From Oscillospiraceae bacterium (GTDB taxonomy: Bacteria > Bacillota > Clostridia > Oscillospirales > Oscillospiraceae): DNA of 64,000 bases. The notes under the pieces were generated by a model. It had not been told where the DNA came from. It made no database searches and worked only from the letters and a program-made list of their open reading frames with translations. Position 1 is the stretch's first letter, and the number at the start of each line of letters is the position of its first letter. Positions 28,926 through 37,047 of this stretch are shown one piece after another. The stretch spans positions 19,715 through 83,714 of the forward strand of contig JAFZQE010000082.1 in the NCBI GenBank assembly GCA_017552325.1, given 5' to 3'. Position numbers and translations under genes: made by a program.

Positions 28926-29630
28926 ATGAAAACCCGGATTTTTGACAGGGAAGAGGCTGTTCTCCGCGCGGCGGATTCCGTCTGCGAGCTTTTGTCGCAC
29001 AAGCCCGAGACCGTGCTGGCGCTCGGCGCCAACGACGAATGCCTGCTTCTGTACCGCGAGCTGGCCCGCCGGGCAGCCGGCGGCATGCTCGATCTCTCCC
29101 GGGCGCGCTTTTTCGCGGTCACGGAATTCGAGGGCCTTGCGCCGGACGACGGGAGAAGCTGCCGCGCCCGCCTGCGCGCCGCGCTTTTGGATCTCGCCGA
29201 CCCGGAGGGAAAGAGGAGCGTCTTTCCCGACGCGGATACGGTCGAAACGGCCGATCGGCTGATCGCGGAAAGCGGCGGGCTCGACCTTGCCGTTCTCGGG
29301 ATCGGAGAGCGCGGGCGGATCGGCTTTAACGAGCCGGGCACGCCCTTTGACTCGACCGTGCACCGGCAGAAGCTGACCAAAGCGACGAAACGCGAGCTTG
29401 CGCCGCTCTTCGGCGGTGAGGAGATGACGCCGGACTTCGGCTATACGCTTGGCATTCACACATTGACGGAGGCGGGAAGGATCCTGCTGCTCGCGCTCGG
29501 CGAGGAGCGGGCGGATCCCGTGTTCCGCATGCTATACGCGCGCACGGACAGCTTTGTCCCGGCCGCGTTTTTACAGATCCCGCTGCAGGTGGAGCTCGTT
29601 CTCGACCGGGATGCGGCGGCAAAGCTCTGA
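28926..29630 (+). CDS. NagB-like protein lacking catalytic residues (glucosamine-6-phosphate isomerase fold)
   Basis: A 234-residue protein with the layout of glucosamine-6-phosphate deaminase NagB: FFAVTEFEGLAPDDGRSCRA, LAVLGIGERGRIGFNEPGTP and TLGIHTLTEAGRILLLALGE. Three residues essential in Escherichia coli NagB are replaced: Asp72 by Thr66, Asp141 by Arg129 and His143 by Arg131; Glu148 is kept as Glu136. Deaminase activity is therefore doubtful, and a phosphosugar-sensing or regulatory role is possible. I chose the ATG at 28926, five bases after CGGAGG. glmM follows 17 bases downstream, tying it to amino-sugar metabolism. Confidence 0.8.
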   Translation: MKTRIFDREEAVLRAADSVCELLSHKPETVLALGANDECLLLYRELARRAAGGMLDLSRARFFAVTEFEGLAPDDGRSCRARLRAALLDLADPEGKRSVFPDADTVETADRLIAESGGLDLAVLGIGERGRIGFNEPGTPFDSTVHRQKLTKATKRELAPLFGGEEMTPDFGYTLGIHTLTEAGRILLLALGEERADPVFRMLYARTDSFVPAAFLQIPLQVELVLDRDAAAKL

Positions 29631-29647
29631 GCACAGGAGGTTTATTC

Positions 29648-30997
29648 ATGGGTAAATATTTCGGGACGGACGGATTCCGCGGCGAGGCCGGCCGGGATCT
29701 GACCGTCGAGCACGCGTTCAGGATCGGCCGTTACCTCGGCTGGTATTACGGCAGGGACCACAAGGCCTCGGTCGTTATCGGCAAGGATACCCGCCGCTCC
29801 AGCTATATGTTCGAGTCTGCGCTCTGCGCGGGGCTGACCGCCTCGGGCGCTGACGCCTATCTGCTGCACGTCACCTCGACGCCCAGCGTCTCCTTCGTGA
29901 CGCGCGCGGACGATTTCGACTGCGGCATCATGATCTCGGCCAGCCACAATCCCTTTTACGACAACGGCATCAAGCTCATCAACGCCGCGGGCGAGAAGAT
30001 GGAGCAGGAGGTGCTGGACGGGATCGAGGCCTTCCTTGACGGCGGCGAGGATCTCCCTTACGCGACCGGCGACTGGATCGGCTGCACGGTGGACTATGCC
30101 GCCGGGCGCAACCGCTACATCGGCTATCTGATCTCCCTCGCCACGCGCTCCTACAAGGGCATCAAGGTGGGTCTCGACTGCGCCAACGGCAGCACCTGGA
30201 TGATGGCCAAGAGCGTCTTCGACGCCCTCGGAGCCGACACCTATGTGATCGGCAACCGGCCGAACGGACTGAACATCAACGTCGACTGCGGCTCGACGCA
30301 TCTGGAAAAGCTGCGGCAGTTCGTGATCGACAACGGGCTCGACGTGGGCTTCGCCTTCGACGGTGACGCCGACCGCTGCCTCGCGGTGGACGAAAAGGGC
30401 GAGATCGTCACCGGCGACCACATCATGTATATCTACGCCAAATATCTCAAGGAGCGCGGCCGCCTCGAGAACTCAAAGGTCGTGACGACCGTGATGTCGA
30501 ACCTCGGCCTGTACAAGGCGCTCGATGCGCTCGGCATCGGCTATGAGAAGACCGCCGTCGGCGACAAGTACGTGGCGGAGAACATGCGCGAAAACGGCCA
30601 TCTGATCGGCGGCGAGCAGTCCGGGCACATCATTTTCGGCCGCCTGGCCAGCACCGGCGACGGCCTGCTGACGGCGATCAAGATGATGGAGGCCATGATC
30701 GAAAGCAAGCAGACGCTCCACGAGCTGAAATCCGGCATGAGCGTCTATCCGCAGCTGCTGAAAAACGTGGTCGTTACCGACAAGGACGAGACCCTGGCCT
30801 GCCCGCTCGTGCAGGCGGCGGTCAAAAAGGCGGAGGAGGAGCTCGGCGACAACGGCCGGATCCTGCTGCGCAAGAGCGGGACGGAGCCGCTGCTGCGCGT
30901 CATGGCCGAGGCCACGACGCAGGCGCTCTGCGAGGAAAAGGTCGACGCGATCATCGACGCGATGCGCGAGGCCGGCATGCTGATCCGGGTGAAGTGA
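29648..30997 (+). CDS. glmM: Phosphoglucosamine mutase
   Basis: Interconverts glucosamine-6-phosphate and glucosamine-1-phosphate for peptidoglycan precursor synthesis. Key sites are KYFGTDGFRGEAG at the start, the phosphoserine Ser99 in ISASHNP, the metal loop FDGDADR, the sugar loop GGEQSGH and the phosphate-binding RKSGTEP. The length of 449 residues is normal. AGGAGG precedes the ATG. It lies in an operon between the NagB-like gene and a beta-helix acyltransferase gene. Confidence 0.96.
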   Translation: MGKYFGTDGFRGEAGRDLTVEHAFRIGRYLGWYYGRDHKASVVIGKDTRRSSYMFESALCAGLTASGADAYLLHVTSTPSVSFVTRADDFDCGIMISASHNPFYDNGIKLINAAGEKMEQEVLDGIEAFLDGGEDLPYATGDWIGCTVDYAAGRNRYIGYLISLATRSYKGIKVGLDCANGSTWMMAKSVFDALGADTYVIGNRPNGLNINVDCGSTHLEKLRQFVIDNGLDVGFAFDGDADRCLAVDEKGEIVTGDHIMYIYAKYLKERGRLENSKVVTTVMSNLGLYKALDALGIGYEKTAVGDKYVAENMRENGHLIGGEQSGHIIFGRLASTGDGLLTAIKMMEAMIESKQTLHELKSGMSVYPQLLKNVVVTDKDETLACPLVQAAVKKAEEELGDNGRILLRKSGTEPLLRVMAEATTQALCEEKVDAIIDAMREAGMLIRVK

Positions 30998-30998
30998 C

Positions 30999-31658
30999 AT
31001 GACGACGATACAGGAACTGTTTGATCTGGACAAGACTATCGCGGCGGAGCTTTTCCGCGGGCTGACTTATCCCTGGGAGGCGCTGGCCGGCATCAAGGAC
31101 TTCATCCTCGCCCTCGGCGAGACGCTGAGCCCGGAGGACTTCGACCATCCGGCCGAGGGCGTCTGGATCGCGAAGGACGCGAAGGTCTTTCCCTCCGCTT
31201 ACATCGGCGCTCCCTGCATCATCGACCGCGGGGCTGAGGTGCGACACTGCGCTTTCATCCGCGGCAGCGCGATCGTAGGCAAGGGCGCCGTGGTCGGCAA
31301 CTCCACCGAGCTGAAAAACGTCGTGCTCTTCGACAAGGTGCAGGTGCCCCACTACAACTACGTGGGCGACTCGATCCTCGGCTATCGCTCGCACATGGGC
31401 GCGGGCTCCATCACCAGCAACGTCAAGAGCGACAAGAGCCTTGTCGTCGTCAAGTCCGCCGACGAGGCGGTCGAGACCGGCCGCAAGAAGGTCGGCGCGA
31501 TGCTCGGCGACGGCGTCGAGGTCGGCTGCAACAGCGTGCTGAACCCGGGCACGGTCATCGGGCGCGGCAGCCAGGTCTATCCCGTCTCCTGCGTGCGCGG
31601 CGTGATCCCGCCGAACAGCATCTACAAGGACAAAGACCACATCGTCCCAAAAGAATGA
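30999..31658 (+). CDS. Left-handed beta-helix (hexapeptide-repeat) acyltransferase, GlmU-C-like
   Basis: A 219-residue protein with hexapeptide repeats at about residues 55-200 (VWIAKDAKVFPSAYIGAPCIIDRGAEV, AFIRGSAIVGKGAVVGNSTELKNVVLFDKVQVPHYNYVGDSILG). The block PHYNYVGDSILGYRSHMGAGSI resembles the acetyltransferase half of GlmU, which N-acetylates glucosamine-1-phosphate. It has no uridylyltransferase domain. Directly after glmM, it could use the GlmM product; this is inference from context. The ATG is one base after the glmM stop. Confidence 0.85.
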   Translation: MTTIQELFDLDKTIAAELFRGLTYPWEALAGIKDFILALGETLSPEDFDHPAEGVWIAKDAKVFPSAYIGAPCIIDRGAEVRHCAFIRGSAIVGKGAVVGNSTELKNVVLFDKVQVPHYNYVGDSILGYRSHMGAGSITSNVKSDKSLVVVKSADEAVETGRKKVGAMLGDGVEVGCNSVLNPGTVIGRGSQVYPVSCVRGVIPPNSIYKDKDHIVPKE

Positions 31659-31660
31659 CA

Positions 31661-31703
31661 AAAACCCGTCCGATGCGCCATAATGGGCCGTCGGACGGGT
31701 TTT
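31661..31703. terminator. Bidirectional terminator between convergent genes
   Basis: AAAACCCGTCCGA (31661-31673) pairs with TCGGACGGGTTTT (31691-31703). Flanking A and T tracts allow use from both sides: the glmM operon and the minus-strand unknown gene. Confidence 0.9.
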
Positions 31704-31706
31704 CGC

Positions 31707-32498
31707 TCACACCATGTTCCGGTAGCTCGCCTTGTTCTCCACAAAGTCGGGCGGGAAAAACTCCTCCGCAGGGAAGGGGATGCGCCCGAAAAGCGTGCAG
31801 GGATCGTCGTCGTTGTTGCCGGGGCATTCCTTGCTCGGCATCAGATACTCGAAGGCGGGGATCGTCAGCTGCGTGTCGCGCTCGAGACGGATGATGCTGA
31901 ACTGGCCGAGCGTGACGAACCAGCGGCGCGCCGTGTCGGTGAGCACCAGCGGTTCGGGGAAGGCGTTGGCGATGAAGTCCGGAATGTCGCGCAGCTCCGG
32001 CTCGGCGGGCGCGGGCTCGCTGACGTCGACCAGGTTCATCTGCAGGGCGATCGGGTTGACCGCGTCGACCACGGCCCGCGGCAGCTCGCTGCCGCTGATC
32101 TCCTGCGGCTGGCCCTCCGAGCGGAAGCTCATCACGCTGCCCAGGCTGCCGAAAAGCATGCAGCGCTTGTCGAAGACGGCGAGGCCTGTGACGCTCTGCC
32201 CGGCGGGGAAGGTCTCACCGGTGACGCGGTAGAAATAGGTGCAGTCCACCGTGTAATGGCCCCGGTTGAAGGAGATGGGGGAGACCGACACGTCGACAAA
32301 GAGCAGATCCGCCGCGCGCGGCCGGACGCTCAGCGCGTTTTCCAGATATGTCTGCGAGCTCTCCGTCGGGTAGACGCGAAGCTCGTCGACGCAGTCCTTG
32401 TCAAGGCAGGTATCGAAGATCTTGCTGGTATTGACGCCCACGGACTCCCGGATCGGCCGGGGCTGCTCCGCGGGGACGGGGGTGTTTCTGTCAGGCAT
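31707..32498 (-). CDS. Conserved clostridial protein of unknown function
   Basis: A 263-residue cytoplasmic-looking protein without signal or membrane helices. It contains IFDTCLDKDCVDELRVYPT, FVDVSVSPISFNRGHYTVDCTYFYRVTGE, GLAVFDKRCMLFGSLG and the C-terminal IPAFEYLMPSKECPG, which resemble a protein family seen in Clostridia whose role is not known to me. GGAGGG seven bases before the ATG at 32498 fixes the start. It is monocistronic between two plus-strand operons. Confidence 0.7.
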   Translation of the reverse strand: MPDRNTPVPAEQPRPIRESVGVNTSKIFDTCLDKDCVDELRVYPTESSQTYLENALSVRPRAADLLFVDVSVSPISFNRGHYTVDCTYFYRVTGETFPAGQSVTGLAVFDKRCMLFGSLGSVMSFRSEGQPQEISGSELPRAVVDAVNPIALQMNLVDVSEPAPAEPELRDIPDFIANAFPEPLVLTDTARRWFVTLGQFSIIRLERDTQLTIPAFEYLMPSKECPGNNDDDPCTLFGRIPFPAEEFFPPDFVENKASYRNMV

Positions 32499-32565
32499 AG
32501 GGAACCCTCCTTGCGATAAGATCAATACAATCTATGACGTCCTGCCGGACAATGTGATTTGACCC

Positions 32566-32593
32566 TTGCAAATTTGCCCCGCCGGGGTATAAT
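32566..32593 (+). promoter_or_regulatory. Promoter of the DUF4364 gene
   Basis: TTGCAA (32566-32571) and TATAAT (32588-32593), spacer 16 bases, about 30 bases before the ATG. Confidence 0.65.
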
Positions 32594-32622
32594 AAAAGAA
32601 AGAACATACAGGGAGGCGCGTC

Positions 32623-33138
32623 ATGGATCAGTATGGGTTCATTCACGAAAAGCTGGATATCAAGATCCTCATCCTCTATATCTTACGCCGTCTGCCGGGC
32701 CACGTCGATGCGGAAACGCTGCGCGGCCTGGTGATGTGCGACGACGGTATCAGCTACTTCGACTACACCGACTGTCTCAGCGAACTGGTGACCGGCGGAA
32801 ACGTGGAGGAGACGGAGGAGGGCTTCGCCGTCACCGAAAAGGGCGCGCGCAACGCCGAGGCGGTGGAGAGCAGCCTGCCCTATTCCGTGCGCACCAAGTC
32901 CGCCCGGCTCCTCGCCCCGGTGCAGGAGCGACTGCGCCGCGAGGCCAGCATCGTCACGAAGCACGAGCTGAACGACGACGGCTGTACCGTGACGCTTGCG
33001 ATGGGCGACGGGAAGGGCGACCTGATCCGCCTCAGCTTCGTCTGCGCCGGCGAGGAGCAGGCGCAAAAGATCGAGGCCAATTTCCGCCGCGATGCGGAGA
33101 GCTACTATCAGCGCATCGCAGAGATGCTCAGCGAGTGA
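32623..33138 (+). CDS. DUF4364 family protein (winged-helix-like)
   Basis: A 171-residue protein with the DUF4364 start (FIHEKLDIKILILYILRRLPGHVDAETLRGLVMCDDGISYFDYTDCLSELV), which has winged-helix character, then EEGFAVTEKGARNAEAVESSLPYSVR and a C-terminal alpha/beta part. GGGAGGCG lies upstream of the ATG. It has its own promoter and terminator. A DNA-binding or effector role has been assumed for the family but is not shown. Confidence 0.85.
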   Translation: MDQYGFIHEKLDIKILILYILRRLPGHVDAETLRGLVMCDDGISYFDYTDCLSELVTGGNVEETEEGFAVTEKGARNAEAVESSLPYSVRTKSARLLAPVQERLRREASIVTKHELNDDGCTVTLAMGDGKGDLIRLSFVCAGEEQAQKIEANFRRDAESYYQRIAEMLSE

Positions 33139-33161
33139 GTTTTGATAAAACGAAATGGAAG

Positions 33162-33185
33162 AGCCGCGGTTTTCCGCGGCTTTTT
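33162..33185 (+). terminator. Terminator of the DUF4364 gene
   Basis: AGCCGCGG (33162-33169) and CCGCGGCT (33174-33181) with a TTTT loop, running into five T. Confidence 0.93.
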
Positions 33186-33188
33186 CTG

Positions 33189-33217
33189 TTGAGAAAAGGG
33201 ATCGGATATGTTATAAT
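33189..33217 (+). promoter_or_regulatory. Promoter of tldD-tldE
   Basis: TTGAGA (33189-33194) and TATAAT (33212-33217) with a 17-base spacer, 33 bases before the ATG. Confidence 0.82.
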
Positions 33218-33250
33218 TTTCCCATAGCAAAACCACAAAGGAGGAAGGCA

Positions 33251-34684
33251 ATGAAAGCACCATTTTCCGCATATCTGAGCGGTATCAAGCCCGGCCTGCG
33301 CGAGCTGATCGGGCTGCTGCGCCGGGATTACGACTACGTCAGCGTCCTGGCGACCGATTCCCGCGGCCTGGCCGTGCGCATTTCCCAGCACGCCCGCAGC
33401 GTCGCCAGCGAGACGATGACGACCGAGCGCGGCATTGTTGTGCGCGTGTATAAAAACGGCCAGTACAGCGAGTACGCGCTCAACGAGTTCGATCCGGCGC
33501 GCGTGGAGGAGACGGCAGAGCAGATCCTGAAGGCCCTGCGCGAGCAGCAGGAGATCCTCGCCGCGACCGGCACGAAGATCTATGACACGGCCATGCTCCG
33601 CGACGAGCCGCAGACGCTTTTCGTCGAGAAGGAGACCGAGCAGCTCCCCGAGACGACCGACGTGAAGTCCCTGGTCGAGAAGCTCGGCGCCCTGTCCGAC
33701 GCCGGCATGGGCATGAGCGAGTATATGATCGAGAGCATCGCCAACGCCCAGTCCACCCACATCTGCAAGATGTTCCTTACCGAAAACCGCGATCTGTGCC
33801 AGAGCTATGTGTACAGCGAGGGCGCGGCGGTGGCCGTCGTCATGCGCGACGGGCGCAACCAGATCGGCTACCAGAGCGTGTCCGGTCTCTGCGGGCCGGA
33901 GCTCTTCGAGCAGCTGCAGGACAAGATGAGCAAGGCTGTCGATACGGCCGTCGAGCTTCTGGACGCCGGGCGCATCGAGCCGGGCGAGTACGACATCATC
34001 GCCTCTCCCGAGGTTACCGGCCTGATCGCGCACGAGGCCTTCGGCCACGGCGTCGAGATGGACATGTTCGTCAAAAACCGCGCGCTCGGCAAGGAATATG
34101 TCGACAAGCGCGTCGGCAGCGACCTGGTGACGATGCACGAGGGCGCGCTCTGCGCCGAAAACGTCACCAGCTACGCCTTCGACGACGAGGGCACGCTGGC
34201 CGGCGACGTGATCGAGATCGACCGCGGCATCCTGAAGACCGGCATCTGCGACGCGCTGGCTGCGCTGCGCCTCGGCGTCGAGCCGACCGGCAACGGCAAG
34301 CGCGAGAACTTCGAGCACAAGGTCTATACCCGCATGACCAACACGGTCTTCGACTCCGGCACCGATACGCTGGAGGACATGATCGCCTCCATCAAGCACG
34401 GCTACCTGCTCGAGGGGATGGAGAGCGGCATGGAGGACCCGAAGCACTGGGGCATCCAGTGCATCATCAAGATGGGCCGCGAGATCGTGGACGGCAAGCT
34501 GACCGGCAAGGTCGTCGCGCCGATCATCATGACCGGCTATGTGCCCGATCTGCTGGGCAACATCAGCATGCTTTCGCCGGACCGCGAGATCTTCGGCTCC
34601 GGCGGCTGCGGCAAGGGACACAAGGAATGGGTCAAGGTCACGGACGGCGGCCCCTATCTCAAGACGAAAGCGAGGCTGGGCTAA
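33251..34684 (+). CDS. tldD: TldD family metalloprotease subunit
   Basis: TldD and TldE form a heterodimeric zinc protease that trims unfolded or modified peptides. This 477-residue protein carries the zinc motif HEAFGHGVEMD (HExxxH) and the C-terminal block GSGGCGKGHKEWVKVTDGGP. GGAGGAAGG just before the ATG at 33251 decides the start; a longer open frame crosses the promoter. The next gene begins inside its stop codon. In other bacteria TldD/E matures microcin B17, but no RiPP locus of that kind is adjacent. Confidence 0.93.
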   Translation: MKAPFSAYLSGIKPGLRELIGLLRRDYDYVSVLATDSRGLAVRISQHARSVASETMTTERGIVVRVYKNGQYSEYALNEFDPARVEETAEQILKALREQQEILAATGTKIYDTAMLRDEPQTLFVEKETEQLPETTDVKSLVEKLGALSDAGMGMSEYMIESIANAQSTHICKMFLTENRDLCQSYVYSEGAAVAVVMRDGRNQIGYQSVSGLCGPELFEQLQDKMSKAVDTAVELLDAGRIEPGEYDIIASPEVTGLIAHEAFGHGVEMDMFVKNRALGKEYVDKRVGSDLVTMHEGALCAENVTSYAFDDEGTLAGDVIEIDRGILKTGICDALAALRLGVEPTGNGKRENFEHKVYTRMTNTVFDSGTDTLEDMIASIKHGYLLEGMESGMEDPKHWGIQCIIKMGREIVDGKLTGKVVAPIIMTGYVPDLLGNISMLSPDREIFGSGGCGKGHKEWVKVTDGGPYLKTKARLG

Positions 34685-35973
34685 TGTTGGATACGATCGT
34701 AAAACTTCTGAAGGAGTCCGGCGTTCATGCCTGGGAGCTCACCGACGTCAAAGCCGAGGGCTGGGAGTTCTATTTCATCCGTCATGAGCTGGACCAGAAC
34801 CGCGCCAAAAACGTCGAGCACATCATGGTCAAGGTCTATCAGCTCGTCGAGGACGGCAAGTTCATGGGCAGCGCCAGCGCCGAGCTGCCGCCTACGGCAA
34901 CAGAAGACGAGGCGCGCCGCCTGATCGCCGATCTGGCCTACCGCGCCACGCTGGTGAAAAACCGCCCCTACACCCTCAACCCGCTGACCGAGGCGCACCG
35001 CGAGACCCTGCACAGCGCGCCGGTCAATGTGAAGAAGATCGCCCGCGACTTTATCGAGGTCATGCAGCAGCTCCCCGAGACGGAAACCGAGGACATCAAC
35101 AGCTACGAGATCTTCGTCAACGCGAAGAAGCGCCGCTTCCTCAATTCCGAGGGGATCGACGTGGAGGAGATCTATCCCTCGAGCATGATCGAGGTCGTGG
35201 TCAACGCCCGCAAGGACGGCCACGAGATCGAACTCTACCGCAATTACGACAGCGGCAGCTGTGACGCCGACGGTCTGAAGAGAGACCTTGCGAGGACGAT
35301 CCGGTACGGCAAGGACCGCCTGCGCGCCCAGCCCACCCCGGCGCTCGGCCAGGCGGACGTGATCTTCACGGGCAGCGACGCGATCAATATCTACGACTAC
35401 TTTGTCAGCCGTCTTTATACGGACATGATCTTCCGCAGGATGAGCGACTGGGAGATCGGCAAGCCGATCGCCGAGGAGCTCAACGGCGACAAGGTCACGG
35501 TGACGCTGCTGCGCGAGCTGGAGAACTCTTCCGAGAACCACGCCTTCGACCGCGAGGGCGCGCCGATCCGCGACACGGTGCTCCTGCGCGAGGGCGTCCC
35601 GGCCGCGCTTTGCGGCAGCCGGATGTTCTCCTCCTACATGGGCCTGAAGGGCACCTTCGTCCCCACCAACATCCTCGCCGAGGGCGGCACCCATACGGAA
35701 GAAGAGCTCCGCGCCGGGAAGTATCTGGAGGCCGTCGAGTTCTCCGACTTCCAGGTCGACGAGATGACCGGCGACATCTTCGGCGAGATCCGCCTCGGCT
35801 ACTGGCACGACGGGGAGAAGACCGTCCCGGTTTCCGGCGGCTCGATCTCCGGCAGCATGTTCGACTTCGTCAAGGACATGCAGATGTCCCGCGAGTCCGT
35901 GCAGTACGACAACTACCGCATCCCCGCGCTGACCCTGCTGAAGAACGTCACCGTCACAGGCGTCGGCGAGTAA
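34684..35973 (+). CDS. tldE: TldE/PmbA family protease subunit
   Basis: The non-metal partner of the TldD/E protease. The 429-residue protein begins MLDTIVKLLKESGVHAWELT, lacks HExxxH, and has the PmbA-type blocks FVNAKKRRFLNSEGIDVEEIYPSS, GVPAALCGSRMFSSYMGLKGTF and GEIRLGYWHDGEKTVPVSGGSISGS. Its ATG shares a base with the tldD stop (TAATG), so translation is coupled. A strong terminator follows. Confidence 0.9.
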   Translation: MLDTIVKLLKESGVHAWELTDVKAEGWEFYFIRHELDQNRAKNVEHIMVKVYQLVEDGKFMGSASAELPPTATEDEARRLIADLAYRATLVKNRPYTLNPLTEAHRETLHSAPVNVKKIARDFIEVMQQLPETETEDINSYEIFVNAKKRRFLNSEGIDVEEIYPSSMIEVVVNARKDGHEIELYRNYDSGSCDADGLKRDLARTIRYGKDRLRAQPTPALGQADVIFTGSDAINIYDYFVSRLYTDMIFRRMSDWEIGKPIAEELNGDKVTVTLLRELENSSENHAFDREGAPIRDTVLLREGVPAALCGSRMFSSYMGLKGTFVPTNILAEGGTHTEEELRAGKYLEAVEFSDFQVDEMTGDIFGEIRLGYWHDGEKTVPVSGGSISGSMFDFVKDMQMSRESVQYDNYRIPALTLLKNVTVTGVGE

Positions 35974-35994
35974 ACCCGCAGAGGCGGGCCGCAG

Positions 35995-36028
35995 AAACAA
36001 GCCGGGAGATTGATCTCCCGGCTTGTTT
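35995..36028 (+). terminator. Terminator of tldD-tldE
   Basis: A perfect 16-bp stem (35995-36010 with 36013-36028) around AAGCCGGGAGAT, ending in TTTT on the plus strand. Confidence 0.9.
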
Positions 36029-36070
36029 TGCCGATCCCTGCACTTTCCTTGTGTTCTGATCCGAACGGAA

Positions 36071-36120
36071 AACAAAGAAAACCTCTTTTGTCCTGCGGAC
36101 AAAAGAGGTTTCTTTGATGG
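36071..36120. repeat. 50-bp hairpin repeat, copy 1
   Basis: This 50-base stretch matches 37048-37097 at 47 of 50 positions in the same orientation. It contains the stem AAACCTCTTTTGTCC / GGACAAAAGAGGTTT. The two copies bracket the low-GC module with the XRE gene. Confidence 0.95.
36079..36111 (-). terminator. Terminator of the XRE-small membrane protein operon
   Basis: A 15-bp perfect stem (36079-36093 with 36097-36111) with a three-base loop. On the minus strand the stem ends in TTTT followed by a T-rich stretch. Confidence 0.75.
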
Positions 36121-36205
36121 GAAAGAACGCGTAAATGATACACGACCCATAGAAAAAGCGCCAAAATGATACGTGCTTCAGCCCGAAAAACGGAAGTTTT
36201 CTGTC

Positions 36206-36367
36206 TCATCCTGTAGTCTTTCTGGTTATGATCGTTCCCGCGATAATCAAAACGATCGCGGCCGCAAACAGCAAGATTGCCAGCCAGTTGGGCAGCTTAA
36301 GAAAATACCGGTCAACAACGATCGTCCCTCCACCAAGGACGATACCAATGACGATCAATTTATTCAT
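36206..36367 (-). CDS. Small membrane protein, 53 residues, coupled to the XRE regulator
   Basis: A short frame begins MNKLIVIGIVLGGGTIVVD and ends IITRKTTG. It has two hydrophobic segments, at about residues 4-18 and 28-47 (NWLAILLFAAAIVLIIAG), joined by a short polar turn (DRYFLKLP), so it is probably a membrane hairpin. Its ATG overlaps the TGA of the XRE gene in ATGA and GGGGGAGAAC lies just upstream, which supports real, coupled translation. I do not recognise a family. It may be the membrane partner of the regulator. Confidence 0.7.
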   Translation of the reverse strand: MNKLIVIGIVLGGGTIVVDRYFLKLPNWLAILLFAAAIVLIIAGTIITRKTTG

Positions 36368-36885
36368 CTGTTCTCCCCCTTGACTTTGGCAAGCAGCCGG
36401 AGCTTGATCTCCCTGATCTTTACAGCACTCCGGCCTGTAAAAATGACTCCGAGGACGATCATGCCAAATGCAATGCCGAGTCCGAAATTTCCGATACCTT
36501 CATAAGGTGAAGTCGTGTCCAGCCCAAGTAATGCGATCACCAAAAATACGGCAAACCCCGCAATCCCGGCGATGAACAGCCAGTGCATCCTGCGCAGAAG
36601 CCTGGCTTTTTCCTCATTACTGTAATCCGCGACCTGCAATACGGTTTCCTTCAGTTCCTGATCCATACGCTCACTTTTCCTTTCTCCGCTTAAGATATCA
36701 CGGAGGTCGACCGAATAGAGATCGGACAGATCGATCAGAATATCCATATCAGGCATGTTGCTCCCGGTCTCCCAACGGGAAACCGTCCTGCGGGCGACGC
36801 CCATCTGCTCCGCAAGCTGCTCCTGGGTAAGTCCATGCTCCTTTCGGAGTTCCTGAAGAAGTTTTCCGATTTTAACAAGATCCAT
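36364..36885 (-). CDS. XRE-family regulator with two C-terminal membrane helices
   Basis: A 173-residue protein. Residues 7-60 form an XRE/Cro helix-turn-helix (IGKLLQELRKEHGLTQEQLAEQMGVARRTVSRWETGSNMPDMDILIDLSDLY). Residues about 100-118 (WLFIAGIAGFAVFLVIALLG) and 130-150 (FGLGIAFGMIVLGVIFTG) are membrane helices. Membrane-bound XRE regulators of this kind are common in Firmicutes, often sensing envelope state through a small partner. AAGGAGG lies upstream of the ATG. Base composition is lower in G+C than neighbours (28 of 60 bases from 36481). Confidence 0.87.
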   Translation of the reverse strand: MDLVKIGKLLQELRKEHGLTQEQLAEQMGVARRTVSRWETGSNMPDMDILIDLSDLYSVDLRDILSGERKSERMDQELKETVLQVADYSNEEKARLLRRMHWLFIAGIAGFAVFLVIALLGLDTTSPYEGIGNFGLGIAFGMIVLGVIFTGRSAVKIREIKLRLLAKVKGENR

Positions 36886-36903
36886 GGTTCGATGACCTCC
36901 TTT

Positions 36904-36923
36904 CCGGACCTAGCATAGTCCGG
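36904..36923. promoter_or_regulatory. Inverted repeat upstream of the XRE gene, candidate operator
   Basis: CCGGAC (36904-36909) and GTCCGG (36918-36923) form a dyad spaced by eight bases, 19 bases upstream of the XRE start codon. The position suits autoregulation by the encoded repressor; no -10/-35 pair is convincing nearby. Confidence 0.45.
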
Positions 36924-37047
36924 TTTTCACATAAAATACAGGACACAAAGTGAGCAAACGCCCTGTTTTCAGTATTGAGACATGTCGTGTCTCCCGTATT
37001 AATCTCGATTTGTCGAACTGATTATACTACAGCCAAGCGTTTCAGAC

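Noticed and set aside
33796-34683. Upstream extension of the tldE frame
   Set aside because: It runs antisense-like through tldD in another frame; the ATG at 34684 matches the family start and is coupled to the tldD stop.
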